64,000 nt of DNA from Melanocharis versteri (Eukaryota > Chordata > Aves > Passeriformes > Melanocharitidae), in NCBI GenBank assembly GCA_013397845.1, contig VZTG01001876.1, positions 321,267-385,266 of the forward strand, read 5' to 3'. Shown here piece after piece: positions 10,601 through 22,286 of this stretch. A program made the position numbers and the translations under genes. Positions within the stretch are counted from its first letter, which is position 1; every line of letters starts with the position of its first letter. The notes beneath the pieces are model-generated. The model saw only the letters and a list, made by a program, of their open reading frames with translations, had not been told where the DNA came from and did no database searches.

Positions 10601-13600
10601 TGTAGCAGGCACAAATGGGGATTGAAGGTTTATAGAGTGAAGAGTTGATGCTCTTGTTGTGGTTGTTTTGAAGCATGCAAGGCCTGCAGGAAAGTTGCTG
10701 ATTGATTTTGATGTGTTGGAGATGGGGAGGGCGTATCTCGAACATGAGCTCTTGCCAATCAGACCTGCTCTAATGGCTGGCTCCAGGTGAGGTGGAGCAG
10801 AGGCACAAGGCCAGGTTCTCTCTGGCTTTTCTGGGTCATTCTTCAGACTGGGAACAGAGAATTCTCTGAAGCAGGCAAGGCCTCTTAGTTTCCCTCTCTT
10901 CTGTATGGAGTGTGGGCCCTTAAGAAACTAGTTTGATATTTTGCTTATAAGAGGGCATTTTTTTTTTTGTGTGGTGTTCAGTTTCATGCTCTGTTCTTGC
11001 AAGTCCAACCTATGTGTTTGTATTTTCCCTACACAGTTTTTGTGTTCTCTTTAGTAACAGTCTCTTTGACTAGAAGGTCCAAGAGGCTCCTCTGGCTGTT
11101 ACTGCCTCAAAACCTTTAAGTTAGACTGTCTGGTCTCAGAGAAACCCATTTCCTTTGTCTGAATCCAGTGCTGGTTCACAAGCTGGGATTTCCAGCAGGT
11201 GGTGTGCGACTACCCAAATCCTGTGTTCAGACTATTAAGGATCTGAGGCTCACTCTTCCCAAGTTTCCAAGAAGAGAGGAAAAAACTACATTTTGGCAGG
11301 TGATGCTGGGCTGGGCGGAAGTGACAAGTTCATGGATGTATCCAGTGGCAGTAAAGATGGCTGGGGTCAGGGAGACCTGTCAGTGTTGCACAGGTCTGAA
11401 TGTAATCTGTGTTCAGGGATGAACATAATATGCTGAAACAGGGTTCTACACGCTTAAATAAAAGTCCACACAAGTCTGCTGTCTAGATGATCAACTCCTT
11501 GTCAGGTTATTTCTACAGTGTTGGTTCTCATTTCTGTTGCAAAATTAAACCGTCTGTAAATTTAACATTTTATAATATTTGAAATGTGGTGACAGGACAA
11601 GGGTGAATGGCTTCAAACTGAGAGAGGGCAGGTTTAGATTAGGTATTATGAAAAAATTCTTCACTGTGAGAGTGGTGAGACACTGGAGCAGGTTGCCAAG
11701 AGAAACTGTGGATGCCCCATCCCAGGAAGTGTTCAGTGCCAGGTTGGATGGGGCCTTGAGTAACGTAGTCTAGTGGGTGGCATCCCTGCACATGGCAGGG
11801 GGCTTGGAACTAGATGACCCCTAAGGTCCTTTGCTGCCTGGGCCATTCTGTGATTCTGTGAAATTGTTCAGGTGATACGGATGCTTGCCAACGCTGAAAT
11901 TTTTATGTCTGGAAAATTTCGGTGCATAAACCCAAAGCTTATTTATAGACAGATTCTCTGTCTTGCTTCTTACTCTGTGTGCTACTCTGTAAGCAAAAGA
12001 ACAGAGATTTCAAGAGATGTTCTGGATTTATTAAAATTGAAGCTTGATATTACTTACAAGCATCTTGTCTTATTTTATTGAAAGACTGTGACAGCACTGT
12101 TGTACTGTACCATGAATGCAAAGTTTTCAGGAAAAATTAGACTATAGGGGGTATATTTGTTTTTAATACTGATGTTTTACACAAAATGGCATATGCCATA
12201 AACATTACTGGTTTGAGAGCCAGTCTGTTTTCACTAAGAAAAGTGGAGTGTATCCTGTTCCTAGTTTGAAATGTGAAGGAGTTGAATGTCATTTTAGACC
12301 ATATAATAATATAAGGAATGAACTGCAATTAGTTATTCATTATGTTCTTTAATTCCAAAGACATTGGCTAACTTCCTGTTGGGGAAAGAATTGTCCTGAA
12401 ATAATTTTCCAATATAATAATAATTCAAGCATTTCTGGTAGATAAATCACTTTGTTACTGGAATCTTTAGGTGCAAGATTGATATTAATACTCTAGTTTA
12501 ATCTACAGTGTGTCTGTATTTCCATAATGGATTTATTACTTCTTGACAGTTGAAGGATCTATTTTGTTGGAAAGAATTATTTATCATTATGTTAGGTACA
12601 AGGTAGGGTATAGTAACAGCAGGTGTGTATTTGGGCTGTGGTTTTTGAGTATCAGTGCTAGCAGGTAGTGTTTCCTGTAGTTTGGATGGGTCTTTCCAAA
12701 GCAGTATCAGTGCTCTTAGATCTTGCAGTTGTTAAAACCCACACTGAACTGGCACAAAGAAAAGTAAACTTTGGGTGGAGCCTGAAAACTTGCAAGACGT
12801 TCATTAGTTACTTCTCAAAAACCATCTGATTTCCACAGTTGCCAGGAGGGCTCCAGGTGCCTTGTCAGTGTTTGTCACACAGCAATTCTGGGTGTTTACT
12901 GTAGTTGACTAAAGATGCAAAATGTTTATGTACAGCAAATCAGTAACAGCGTTGATATGACACTCAAGTCTATTGGATTTTTAAAAATTATTTTCTTTTT
13001 AAGGCTTAAATTTTTTTTAAAAAACTTATTTGAGTAAGTGACAGGAAGGAACACTTTTTCAAGCCACTGTCTGGGGTTCTAGTCTACTTTTTGTGCTTGC
13101 CTTTGTTCTGCGTGATTGCAGGATTAGGAGTATGGTTGGTTATCTTTTGTGCAGTATAAAATGCTGTTGACACTGTATGAATATATCAAAGTGTTCTTTT
13201 TTTTATTTTGCAGTACTTTTTTTGCTTTGCTCTTGCATTTTGCTAGACAGTTTTTATTCTTCTTAAAATGAACAGCTGTGCTTTAAGAGTCTTTAAAAGT
13301 GAAAGCGAGTTGTATTCTTACTATATTCTACAGTATAGCCTTTTAAAAAGAACAGCTACAGAATGCTGATAATGACTGGTTAAAAGCACTAAACAGCTTG
13401 GAATGCCATTTTCACTCGGGTTTATTAATTTTATGGTATGGAATCCTTAAAACCTTTTGTTACAAACACATTTAATTCACATAATTAATAGAAAGTAAAG
13501 AACTTCTATTTTTCTTTAAAAATGCTTTGCTTATTGCTTCTTGGGTCTTTTTTAATAGATCACACAAGCAATGCTAAACACGTTAAGTACATATTCACTA

Positions 13601-13626
13601 TACTATTTATAAAATTTTTTCCACAG
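7619..13626 (+). other. ANKRD12: ANKRD12 intron (6.0 kb)
   Basis: The donor is GTAAGT at 7619 and the acceptor TTCCACAG ends at 13626. The intron is AT-rich with no open frame of interest. It contains one CR1 3' tail (11585-11860), T-runs at about 8622-8637 and 10960-10970, and otherwise unique-looking sequence in which I recognise nothing. Confidence 0.88.
11585..11860 (+). mobile_element. CR1 LINE 3' end
   Basis: This is the 3' terminal 275 bp of a CR1 element in the + direction. It includes the 'TTCACTGTGAGAGTGGTGAG' segment (11660-11679), the 'GATGCCCCATCCC' segment (11711-11723) and two perfect ATTCTGTG terminal repeats at 11845-11852 and 11853-11860. It is fairly well preserved compared with the copy at 1300-2240, so probably younger. 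Confidence 0.93.
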
Positions 13627-13725
13627 ATTACACCACCTCCATCGCTGTCAGACCCACTTAAGGAACTATTTAAACAACAGGAGGTTGTAAGGATGAAACT
13701 ACGTTTACAGCACAGTATTGAAAGG
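13627..13725 (+). CDS. ANKRD12: ANKRD12 coding exon, 33 codons
   Basis: The exon is in phase 0 at both ends, with acceptor CCACAG and donor AGG/GTAAGA. It encodes ITPPPSLSDPLKELFKQQEV and continues to HSIER, part of the strongly conserved C-terminal domain shared by ANKRD11 and ANKRD12. The Leu/Lys/Gln pattern suggests a helix that continues into the next exon. It joins exactly to CIPT at the end of the giant exon. Confidence 0.96.
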
Positions 13726-15861
13726 GTAAGACTAATTTATTTTTTTATGTCCTGGGTTTAAGCTTTAGTATTTTTTGCTGTTTCGATGAACAGACTACAT
13801 TTTTCTCAATTTAACAATGTTTAGAAGTAATCTTCTTTCTATCCAAATTTAGGAATTGGGGAAACTTCTAAGTCGGGGTGGGGGGGAAGGTTTGAACAGC
13901 TGTTAGCAGAACCCTCAAGTTGGTAAGATAGCAGCTTTTTCCTGTTAATTGCTCTGAGTTGTGTCCCAGATTTATCCTAGAGGCAGTGGGAAGGAAGCTT
14001 CACACTCTAGTTTTAAAAGCTAATGATGATCGTAGACTTCAGAACCAGATTGACTGAATTAAGAAGACACAGTAAATCCTGTATTGAGAGGAGATGTGGC
14101 TCTAAGACTTAAACATGTTTGGCAATGTTCTGCTCAGAAACTGCCTAAAATTATGTTAGAATTACATCTGTAGGCATCACTGACTTTCAGCACAGAAATA
14201 GAGAAAATATTCCTGGTTTAAGGGTATTCTTTATTTTTAGATTGCCCTTTTTCCTTGGCAACCTAGCTATAGGTGCCAGTATTGTGAGCCAGATTGCTTG
14301 TGGGCACAGGCAGGACCCCTTTCTGACATGGATGTATTGTCAGGATTTTCACATAGTTATACAAGGAGCTGCTCATCAAACCCAGTATGATACTTTTTTC
14401 AATTGACAATTTCAGTGTGACTTAACAAACCCAGCTGAGGGAGGGGTTTTACTTGAATTTAGTATTTCAGTGTAAAGTTAGGTATAAAATATGAAGCATG
14501 AAGATTGTAAACATGGTTCAAGTTCTGACTGAAATAAGTTGTAACTTAAAAAAATTGTGGCCAGCAGGGTGAGGGAGGTGATTCTGTCCCTGTGCACTGC
14601 TCTGGTGAGACCCCACCTGGAGTGCTGCATCCAGCCCTGGGGTCCCCAGCAGAAGGACATGGAACAGTTGGAGTATGTCCAGAGAAGGGCCGTGAAAGTG
14701 ATCAGAGGGCTGGAGCACTTCTCCTATGGAGAACAGACTGAGAAACCTGGGGTTGTTCACCCTGGAGAAAGCTCCAGGGAGACCTCATTGGGACATTTCA
14801 GTATTTAAAGGGGCTTACATAAAAGAGGGAAAGTGACTTTTAACATAGGCAGATAGTGATAGGACAAGGGGAGATACAGTTGTAAACCAAAGGAGGAGAG
14901 GTTTAGATTAGACATTAAGAAGAAATTATTTACTGTGATGGTGGTGGGGCACTGGAACAGGCTGCCCAGAGAAGCTGTGGATGCCCCATCCCTGGCAGTG
15001 TTCAAGGCCAGGTTGGGTGGGGCCCTGAGCAGCCTGGTCTAGTGGAAGGTGTTCTTGCCCACAGCAGGGGGTTTGGAACTAGATAGTGTTTAAGGTCCCT
15101 TCCAACCCAGGCTCTATGACTCTAACCAAAGGAAAGATGCCCCTTTTCTGTTTTCTGAAAAACAGGAAATACAATACTATAATCCACCTTCCTTTATTTT
15201 GATGAAAATTAGAGCCATTATATTGCAGAGCAGTAAACATGTACAAACATTCTTCTGTCTTAAAAAATTGTGCATATTTATAGTTATTCTGCTCATATAG
15301 GCTGTTCTTCAAATGAAATCCACTTTATACAACCGTAAGTTAGGCTTTGTCAAGGGAGTTATGTTTTTCTTGTGTCAGTTTATGAAAGAATATTTATCCA
15401 GCTGTGAATTTAGGGAGTTACTGCATGTTGTTTAAAAAAAAAAATTATCCTGCCAATTATATTTCTGCCTCAGGTTGCTTGGCCATTGTGCCTGAAGTGG
15501 CAAAAGTCTTCATACAGTCGACACTCACAAACCTATATCCCAATCCTGTGCTCCTCCTACCTTTCATCTTTCACCACCCTCATTAACTAGAACTTGCCTC
15601 AGTAAGTGGAAACATTCAGCCATCAGTGGAGGCTGGGGCTAAGGAGAAGGTGTTTTCACTTCTGACATCCATGGGACACTCTTTGCATCATTAAATTGAA
15701 ATTTTGGATTTGATTGGAAGAACAACCCCTCCTGCCTTCAGCAGCCCATTTCTCGCGCTGTTCAAAAGTGTAAGCCCTAGAAAGAAATGTTTCAATTAGT
15801 GGGCATTTTAATGAACGCTTAATTTACTGAATGTTTATTTATATGTTGATATCTTAATTAG
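13726..15861 (+). other. ANKRD12: ANKRD12 intron with a CR1 copy
   Basis: The intron runs from GTAAGA at 13726 to the acceptor AATTAG ending at 15861. Its middle holds a CR1 fragment (about 14557-15124). The flanks are unique AT-rich sequence without open frames or other repeats I can name. There is a G-rich run at about 13874-13890. Confidence 0.88.
14557..15124 (+). mobile_element. CR1 LINE fragment (ORF2 end and 3'UTR)
   Basis: The + strand carries the end of the CR1 ORF2 (SRVREVILSLCTALVRPHLE, from 14563) followed by the CR1 3'UTR ('GATGCCCCATCCCTGGCAGTG' region near 14980). The terminal repeat is degenerate (CTCTATGACTCTA near 15111-15123). A deletion or frame break after about 14800 makes it non-functional. 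It belongs to the same family as the other copies in this window. Confidence 0.93.
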
Positions 15862-16005
15862 GAAAAGCTTATTGTCTCTAACGAGCAAGAGGTTCTACGT
15901 GTTCACTACCGAGCAGCAAGGACCTTGGCTAATCAAACTCTGCCCTTCAGTGCCTGCACTGTTCTGCTGGATGCTGAGGTGTACAACGTGCCTCTGGATG
16001 CTCAG
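15862..16005 (+). CDS. ANKRD12: ANKRD12 coding exon, 48 codons
   Basis: This phase-0 exon is bounded by TTAG before 15862 and CAG/GTAAAG after 16005. It encodes EKLIVSNEQEVLRVHYRAAR and continues to NVPLDAQ, within the C-terminal conserved domain of the ANKRD11/12 family. The sequence is essentially identical to the mammalian protein, which indicates strong constraint on this domain compared with the Ser/Thr-rich middle of the giant exon. Confidence 0.96.
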
Positions 16006-18512
16006 GTAAAGATTTGTCCTTCACAGCTTCAGACAGAAAAGGTCTGGCTAGTCTGGCTCAAGCGTTGGGAGGGAATTCTGTTCCCATAGCAAAACTGTCA
16101 TTGATTTGCCTGGAATTAAGATTATGCTCACTACAGGTTGTTACTTATATTGAGCCTCAGTTGGGTGTCCAGTAATAGGAGGATATGGGCATATTTATGT
16201 GGCTTTTCTGTTTTGTACCATGTCTGGTTTTCTTTCACCTCCAGGAATTATGAGATGGATAAAATAAGAATAGTCCTCTGCTGATTTTGTTATAAGAAGA
16301 GATTTCAGTCAGAAACAGAGCATGTTTCTGAAGCTTACGAATATAGCTTAAACAAGAACAAAGAAATTATCAGCCTAGAAGATTATTTCTATCAGTAATC
16401 CTGATAATTGGAATGCAGTACTCTGTGAAGTGATGAAATTGGTTTATGAAATTCGGAAATGTTTTGTGGACATATCCACATTATACTTTCGTCCTCTGTA
16501 TAAGGCAGTCACTAGAACTGTCCCATAAAAAACAGATGGCCAACAGTGAAATGTTGAATGCTACCAGATGAAATAACCTTTTTCAAAATGACTTCAGGCT
16601 CCATATGACGTACTTGTGCCATGTTATTTACATGTTCAGTGTGGGTATTTAGTCCTGATTAAAATGTAAAATAAGCAAAGTGCTTCACAACTGTGCGTGT
16701 TGTATGGACTGTCACTCAAAAGTTGGCTGCAGCTGTATCTCTAAGAGAAAATAGTCTCATGTTGTTGGTGTCTTGTGGACAGTTTTTCCAACTAACAAAA
16801 ATGGAACCAGCATTCGACATCTGTTTCAGTGACTGTGAGGAGCACAAAATGCAAGGAGGAAATGTTGATGTTTTGGGTGTAATAAAAGTGTTGATGCGTT
16901 GGATGTTGGGCATTTTGAAATGAAACGCATACATTTCCAACATACGGGAGATTTTCCATCAGTTCTGGAGCCCTTTGTAGAATTATTCCAGCTTCCAATG
17001 TTTCTTCAGTCGGTTACTACATTTTTTCCCAGTCTTAAAAGAACTAGAGCTATGCTCAATGAGGTGATTCAGCAGGAGATACCAGTTTATGGAGACTGTA
17101 TTGTTGTTTCATTTGAAGCTTTGTACAGATACATTTTTAAAGCATCATTTCCTTAGTACATCTAACTGATAGGGCAAAACTTTTTCTATTCCAAAATTCC
17201 GAATGTCCTTTGCTTTATTTCAGCTCAAATTTATAGGCCTTGAGCTTTTTAGAAATGATAAATACACGAGTTGTGCACATAACTGCATTTTTGCAGTTAA
17301 CATTTTACAATTCATTTTAAGTAAGCTGATTCTGTATTTGAATAGCGTGAAACAAAAGGAATTTTGTTGGGGGAGGAATTGAGGTGTTGTGTGTGCCCCC
17401 CAAGTATTGCCATTTTTTTGGACCATCTATATAATAAGAAGAGCAGTAATAAAATGCCTCTCCTTCCCCATCACTGCTTCAACAGCTTTGTGTTTCAGTC
17501 TGTGGTAATTTTTCTTAGGAAATTACGTTGCATATAATGTTCAGCAAATTATGAAATAAAATTTTTACATAATTGAGATCAATGTTTTATACTACCAACG
17601 TGATGGTTTGATTTAAATTTGTTTAATGGGAAGAATGTAGATGCATAAGAAAGCAATGTCTTGTAGTGCATTCTGCGGTTTTCCTCTTACCCCATTAGCA
17701 AACACTAATTTTGTTCTCTGGAAAGGTCAATCTTTGCACTTTGGTTGGGCTTGGTTTTGTTCCTTCATGTTACAGTGTACTAATTCCTTCAGTGTCCTCT
17801 TTTGTCCCTAAAAGAGGAACAGCAGCTTGTTGTATTTAGTGGTTATTATTTAAATGTTGAATTGGCGTAGCCTGGCTTTAGGACTATGTATAGAGTATAT
17901 CTAGTTTCTCACAGTGGGCAGATGTGACTTTCCAAATTCTTATGAAATAGCTGGAATTTTAAAAAAAGCCTGTTACATTAAGGCAGGGCATAAGACAGGT
18001 CTGCTCACTTTTTTTAAGCTCCTTTTGGGGATTGTGATGGTAAAAATATTTTTTATTATTGCATTCAATATTTGTGCAGTCAGTTAAATCAGGCTGCTTA
18101 AGTTTTCCTTTATTAATGTTTTTGCTTTTCCCTGAGGGATATTGATTTAATTTGTTACTGAATTTTAAAGAGAAAAAAGAGAGACGGTAATGTTGTGGAA
18201 GGATCTGCCTTTTATTAGTTAAGACTTTAAGGTATAAATCTTTAAGCCTCCCACTCTAAATTTCAAAACCAGAGCACAGTAAATAGCTTGAGGGAATCTG
18301 AAAGTACTCATTTTTAGTGAGCAGCTGGCTCACAGTGGAGGTGTTGGTCAACATTTATTCTTTTATATACCTTTGTACTTTGAATCTGTTTTCCCATCGG
18401 AAGCAGTGTTTGTGGGATTGTTTATTGTTTATGTCCCACAGTAATAGTTTTGTGTTTTAAAGTATCTTTAAGATTGAATCATCAAGTTTGAACAAATCTT
18501 TGTTTTTTGCAG
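16006..18512 (+). other. ANKRD12: ANKRD12 intron (2.5 kb)
   Basis: The donor is GTAAAG and the acceptor TTTTTTGCAG ends at 18512. It is AT-rich. I see no repeat, RNA gene or credible open frame. The region 17960-18200 has long AT-rich tracts of the kind common in conserved intronic DNA, but nothing specific can be claimed. Confidence 0.85.
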
Positions 18513-18608
18513 ACTGATGACAGCAAAACATCGGTGAGGGATCGATTTAATGCCAGACAGTTCATGTCATGGCTACAGGACGTTGACGATAAGTTTGACA
18601 AATTAAAG
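18513..18608 (+). CDS. ANKRD12: ANKRD12 coding exon, 32 codons
   Basis: This phase-0 exon encodes TDDSKTSVRDRFNARQFMSW and continues to DDKFDKLK. It has a strong acceptor (T-run then GCAG) and the donor AAG/GTATAC. It is part of the C-terminal domain. The only clear difference from the mammalian protein as I recall it is the first residue (Thr here, Ser there). Confidence 0.96.
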
Positions 18609-18929
18609 GTATACTCCTTTGTCTTTCCACTTTAAAAAAAACAAACCAAAACTAGTGTCACTGTGAAGATGAGATGAATAACTAGTAGATTTGTGGGCAG
18701 TATCATGGGCTTTTGGAGAGGTAACACAAAGGAAGGTCTATCAGTATAGAAAAACATAACTTTTGTTGCCATGTAGTGTAATGGAATATTCTGCAAATTT
18801 CTAAATATGTACTGGGGGAATTATTTACTATCACCAGAGAAGCTCTTAGACATACTTCCTGTGTTCAAACTCGTTGCAATAATATTTTTTTCAAATATTT
18901 CAATAACTTCTTTCTTGATTTTGAACCAG
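18609..18929 (+). other. ANKRD12: ANKRD12 last intron (321 bp)
   Basis: This short intron runs from GTATAC to the acceptor TTGAACCAG ending at 18929. The polypyrimidine tract before the acceptor is weak (TTCTTTCTTGATTTTGAACC). No element is seen inside. Confidence 0.9.
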
Positions 18930-19115
18930 ACGTGCCTTTTGATGAGGCAGCAGCATGAAGCAGCGGCGCTGAACGCGGTGCAGAGACTGGAGTGGCAGCT
19001 TAAACTGCAAGAGCTTGATCCTGCTACGTACAAATCTATCAGCATTTACGAAATCCAGGAGTTTTATGTTCCTCTTGTTGATGTTAATGATGACTTTGAA
19101 TTGACGCCCATATGA
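18930..19115 (+). CDS. ANKRD12: ANKRD12 terminal coding exon with stop
   Basis: The exon encodes 61 residues from TCLLMRQQHEAAALNAVQRL to the C-terminus FELTPI, with TGA at 19113-19115. The N-terminal part is a Gln/Leu/Ala-rich amphipathic helix (HEAAALNAVQRLEWQLKLQE) that probably makes a protein contact. The end (IYEIQEFYVPLVDVNDDFEL) is nearly invariant in the family. The exon continues as the 3'UTR. Confidence 0.97.
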   Translation, partial: TCLLMRQQHEAAALNAVQRLEWQLKLQELDPATYKSISIYEIQEFYVPLVDVNDDFELTPI

Positions 19116-20205
19116 CAGCCAGCACCGTCTGGCTCGCCCCTCCCCGTGGACAGCCAGAGACTGAGGTGCAGTGATGCACAAAGGTATTTTTCTTTTGAGA
19201 CAGAGCACTTAATTCTGTGGAATACTGCCTTTCTCAATAATTCAGGTGTTCCTACAGAGAAGTGTGGCACAGACTCTTGTTCAAACACGGAAGATGGATG
19301 CTAATTTTAAGTTTGGATTCCCAGTAACTGCTGTTATCTGTACTTTAAAATTGCCTGTAGCTTTAGAGCTTACTGCTGAAAAAGATGACAAAACCTGGTG
19401 AGTTTACAGCGCTGGAAGCTGTTAATAACTAAAACATCCACCAAAAAGCAAATGATACTTAAAATCTGCTATAAAGCTTTGTATTATGAAACTTCAGTAA
19501 CAGTTGAACTCCCACAGAAAAATGATGAGAAAGCCTGTGGAAGAAAATGTAAGACTTGGAGGAAAATAGTCAATCTTATTATGTTTTGTAAATTACTGTA
19601 CAGATTTCTTTTTGGAAAAAGATGTAATATTGTCTTCATTTTTAAATAATTTATTTTATACATATTGTGCAAATGTAAATAGTCTTGTAATTAATGTTCA
19701 AACCTGTATAAAATAGATATTTTAACTGTAAAACTGTTTTTGTCTAATGTTTTATTGGACCAAAGTTGTCGTTTCTATTAAGTGTAGTGTGTTCCTGGTT
19801 GGCAGTCCCTTTTTGTATGGCATGCGTTTGATTTAGCTGCTTGTTTCATCACCATAACTGTAAAAGGATTGAACTGTATTGCATGCTCCACAGGACTCTG
19901 AACTCCTTCCCTTCAGTAACTGATTCCTGAACTGTTGTAATATTTACAAAATCATACTTCATATTAGTCTGCTGTTGTAATGCCATACCTATGACTTCCT
20001 ATACTGAAAATATTTTTGTGTAAAACAAAAAAACCCTTTTGCTCTTATATGGTGGTCTCGTAATAGAGCCTATTTTTTCCAACAAAATGCCTTTGAATTA
20101 AAATTCTTAAATTGTATATTGTCTATTTTAATATTAATCTATGGAAGGGATATGTAAATAGTTGTAAATATAATATTTAATAAATTTTATTGGTCATGTT
20201 ATTAG
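19116..20205 (+). other. ANKRD12: ANKRD12 3'UTR
   Basis: This AU-rich 3'UTR of about 1.1 kb follows the TGA. It ends near the canonical AATAAA at 20179-20184, and no stronger signal is seen after it. It holds three UGUAAAUA Pumilio-type elements (19674-19681, 20153-20160, 20163-20170) and several AUUUA/UUAUUUU tracts. This suggests post-transcriptional control, although no binding has been shown here. Confidence 0.82.
20179..20184 (+). terminator. ANKRD12: ANKRD12 poly(A) signal AATAAA
   Basis: A canonical hexamer lies in an AT-rich context 1.06 kb after the stop, followed by a U/GU-rich stretch (TTTTATTGGTCATGTT). It is the only canonical AATAAA between the stop codon and the TWSG1 CpG island that has this context, so it is the likely cleavage signal. 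Confidence 0.75.
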
Positions 20206-21479
20206 TTGGAATTTCTTAATATTGGAACACTTGATACATCAAACCTTAGCATTCCTAGAATATACAAGGAGACTCAATGGAAAAGTTAAAAAAATTTCTC
20301 CATGTTGTGAAATTTAATGCTTTTTTATTCTTAGTACTGTTGACGAGCAGACATTTAATTATTTATTAGGAGGAGGTTACAGATATTCATGAAAAAGATT
20401 TGTTACCCTCCAGGCCATAAATTATTCAAGAATGCTTGGGATCTGATGTCTGTGAAATTATTTCTGAAGGCAATGAGGCTTGGGCAGGACAGCTGGTTAC
20501 TCAGAATAAGAGATTTAAAATCCTTGGTTTGAACTGATTTTTCATGGCTAGGTGAGCTGCTACAGAGAACTTATTCCTTGTGCTTGTGTGAATGTCCAGG
20601 GGGCACTTCCTGGGGCAGGGGGCAAATGGGCAGTGAACAAGAGACGCTGTGGACAGCAGGCTCCTTCCATCTGCACATCACTGCTAGTGCCAGTTTAGAA
20701 TAAATAGTAACTCAAGCACAGTAAAGCCAATTAATATGTAGTTCCTGCCCTATAACTTCTTTTTTTCACTTTTAATTTGTTAGGTACCTGTGGAAGGAGA
20801 AGTTGTTCCTGCTTTTAGTACAGGAATATCTTCCTGACCTCACTCAGAATTGAAAATGTGTTCAGGAAAAAGCAGATTTCTTCTGAAAGTTAAATACTCT
20901 TCTGAACTAGCTGTAAAATCTTAAACTGCTGCAGAAGTCTGTATTATCTGCTTGGAAAGATGAGGAAAAATGGATAAAGCTGCAAGGTGTTAACTAGTAA
21001 GTGGGGTACGAGTTACTTCTATCAGATACTTTACTAGAGTAATAAAAAGTAACAGACATGGCTGGAAGTGGCAGAAATACGAGATATGAGTAATTAGGAG
21101 GCTAGCAAAAAGAACAGAATAGATGAACTGGGCTGCAGAAGTCATGGCTGTGTTAGAAAAGAAATGTGTGACAAAAATACTTGGGATGCAGGAGACAAGA
21201 AATATATTTTGGCAGTATCTTGTAAGGAGATCTGAAGACAGATGTTTCTTCGCATTAGCCTGTGTCTTCTTTATAAGGAGAGACGATTTCCCAGTGTCAG
21301 GGTCTCTGCAACAGAGCTTTTTCAATTGCAACTTCTTAGTCAGTTTTATTGCTTTAAATGTTGCAATCCCATAGATAATGATCTCTTGCCTTCTCTGATT
21401 TGAATCCAGGGTTTGTTCCTATTTTTTCTGTGTTGGTTCCCCCCCCCCCNNNNTAAGGACACCGTACTGTGGATTTCCC
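20206..21479. other. Short ANKRD12-TWSG1 intergenic region
   Basis: About 1.3 kb separates the ANKRD12 poly(A) site from the next CpG island. The sequence is AT-rich. It ends with a C-run that leads into a 4-base assembly gap at 21450-21453. No gene, CR1 copy or other repeat is recognised. Confidence 0.7.
21450..21453. other. Assembly gap (4 N) after a poly-C run
   Basis: Four N follow a run of at least 11 C (from about 21439). The homopolymer length is therefore uncertain and the gap is probably a sequencing artefact, not biology. Confidence 0.95.
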
Positions 21480-22118
21480 TCAACAGAGCGGCGGGAGCTG
21501 GGAAGAAGGGATGAGGCGAAATACGGTAGTGACTCGTTGGCGCCATGGCCCTACTTCCCGCGCCAGGGTCCAGCTGTTTCCTGGGTAGCCCGAGGGCTAC
21601 TCTGAGTTTCTGGGTACCAAGCCAGGATCCTCTCGTGTTTTTCTTCGAGCGACCAAACTTGTTACCTTGGTCCCTTGGAGCTTGGCACGTGGAAGGATAA
21701 AGCCGCCGCCCAGCCGTGTTTTAGAGGTTTCGGGAGCCCGGCGTCCCTTCCCATAGCAGGCGGCCCCCGCCCTCCCCCGGGCACCTGCGCCTTCCCAGCC
21801 TTCGGGGAAGTTCATCGCCTTCCCCGCTGGCGCTTCCAGCGGCGCTGCCCCCCGGTTCCCTTTCTCCCTTTCTCCCTCCGGCACGGGGCCGCTGCCCCGG
21901 GCGCGACCCCCGCGCCCCGCTCCTCCCGCCCGGCTTCCCCGGGCTGCCCTTCCTGCCCACAGGGCCCCCGAGTTCCTCCCGGCTCGCACTCCTCTGGCGG
22001 GGGGATGTTCCCCCGTCCTCCCTCGCAGAAGCTCCTCCGGAGGCAGTGGCCTGCCCGTGCCCCCCTGTGCCGTCCCGCTAGGCACGGTCCGGCGGCAGCT
22101 CCCATCGTCCGGCCCCCG

Positions 22119-22134
22119 CCTCCTCCTCCTCCTC
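22119..22134 (+). repeat. Short (CCT)5 tract in the CpG island
   Basis: Five tandem CCT units occur inside the CpG island, in the GC-rich part just upstream of the gap. This is a common promoter-type microsatellite; a length polymorphism would be expected. Confidence 0.85.
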
Positions 22135-22286
22135 CCGCCCGGCTCCGCGCAGCCGCCGCCCGCCGGGGCGGAGGGTCCCGGGGGGAGGGTCCCGGCGCCT
22201 GACGGTGCCCCGAGGCGGGGCGATGATGCGAGGCCGCCGCCTCCGCGCTGCCTGCGGCCGAGGGGGGAGCAGTGGGACGAGGCGCG

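Noticed and set aside
14020..14062. C/D-box snoRNA-like words (ATGATGA then CTGA) in an ANKRD12 intron
   Set aside because: The boxes are only about 35 bases apart, with no terminal stem or C'/D' boxes; too short for a C/D snoRNA.
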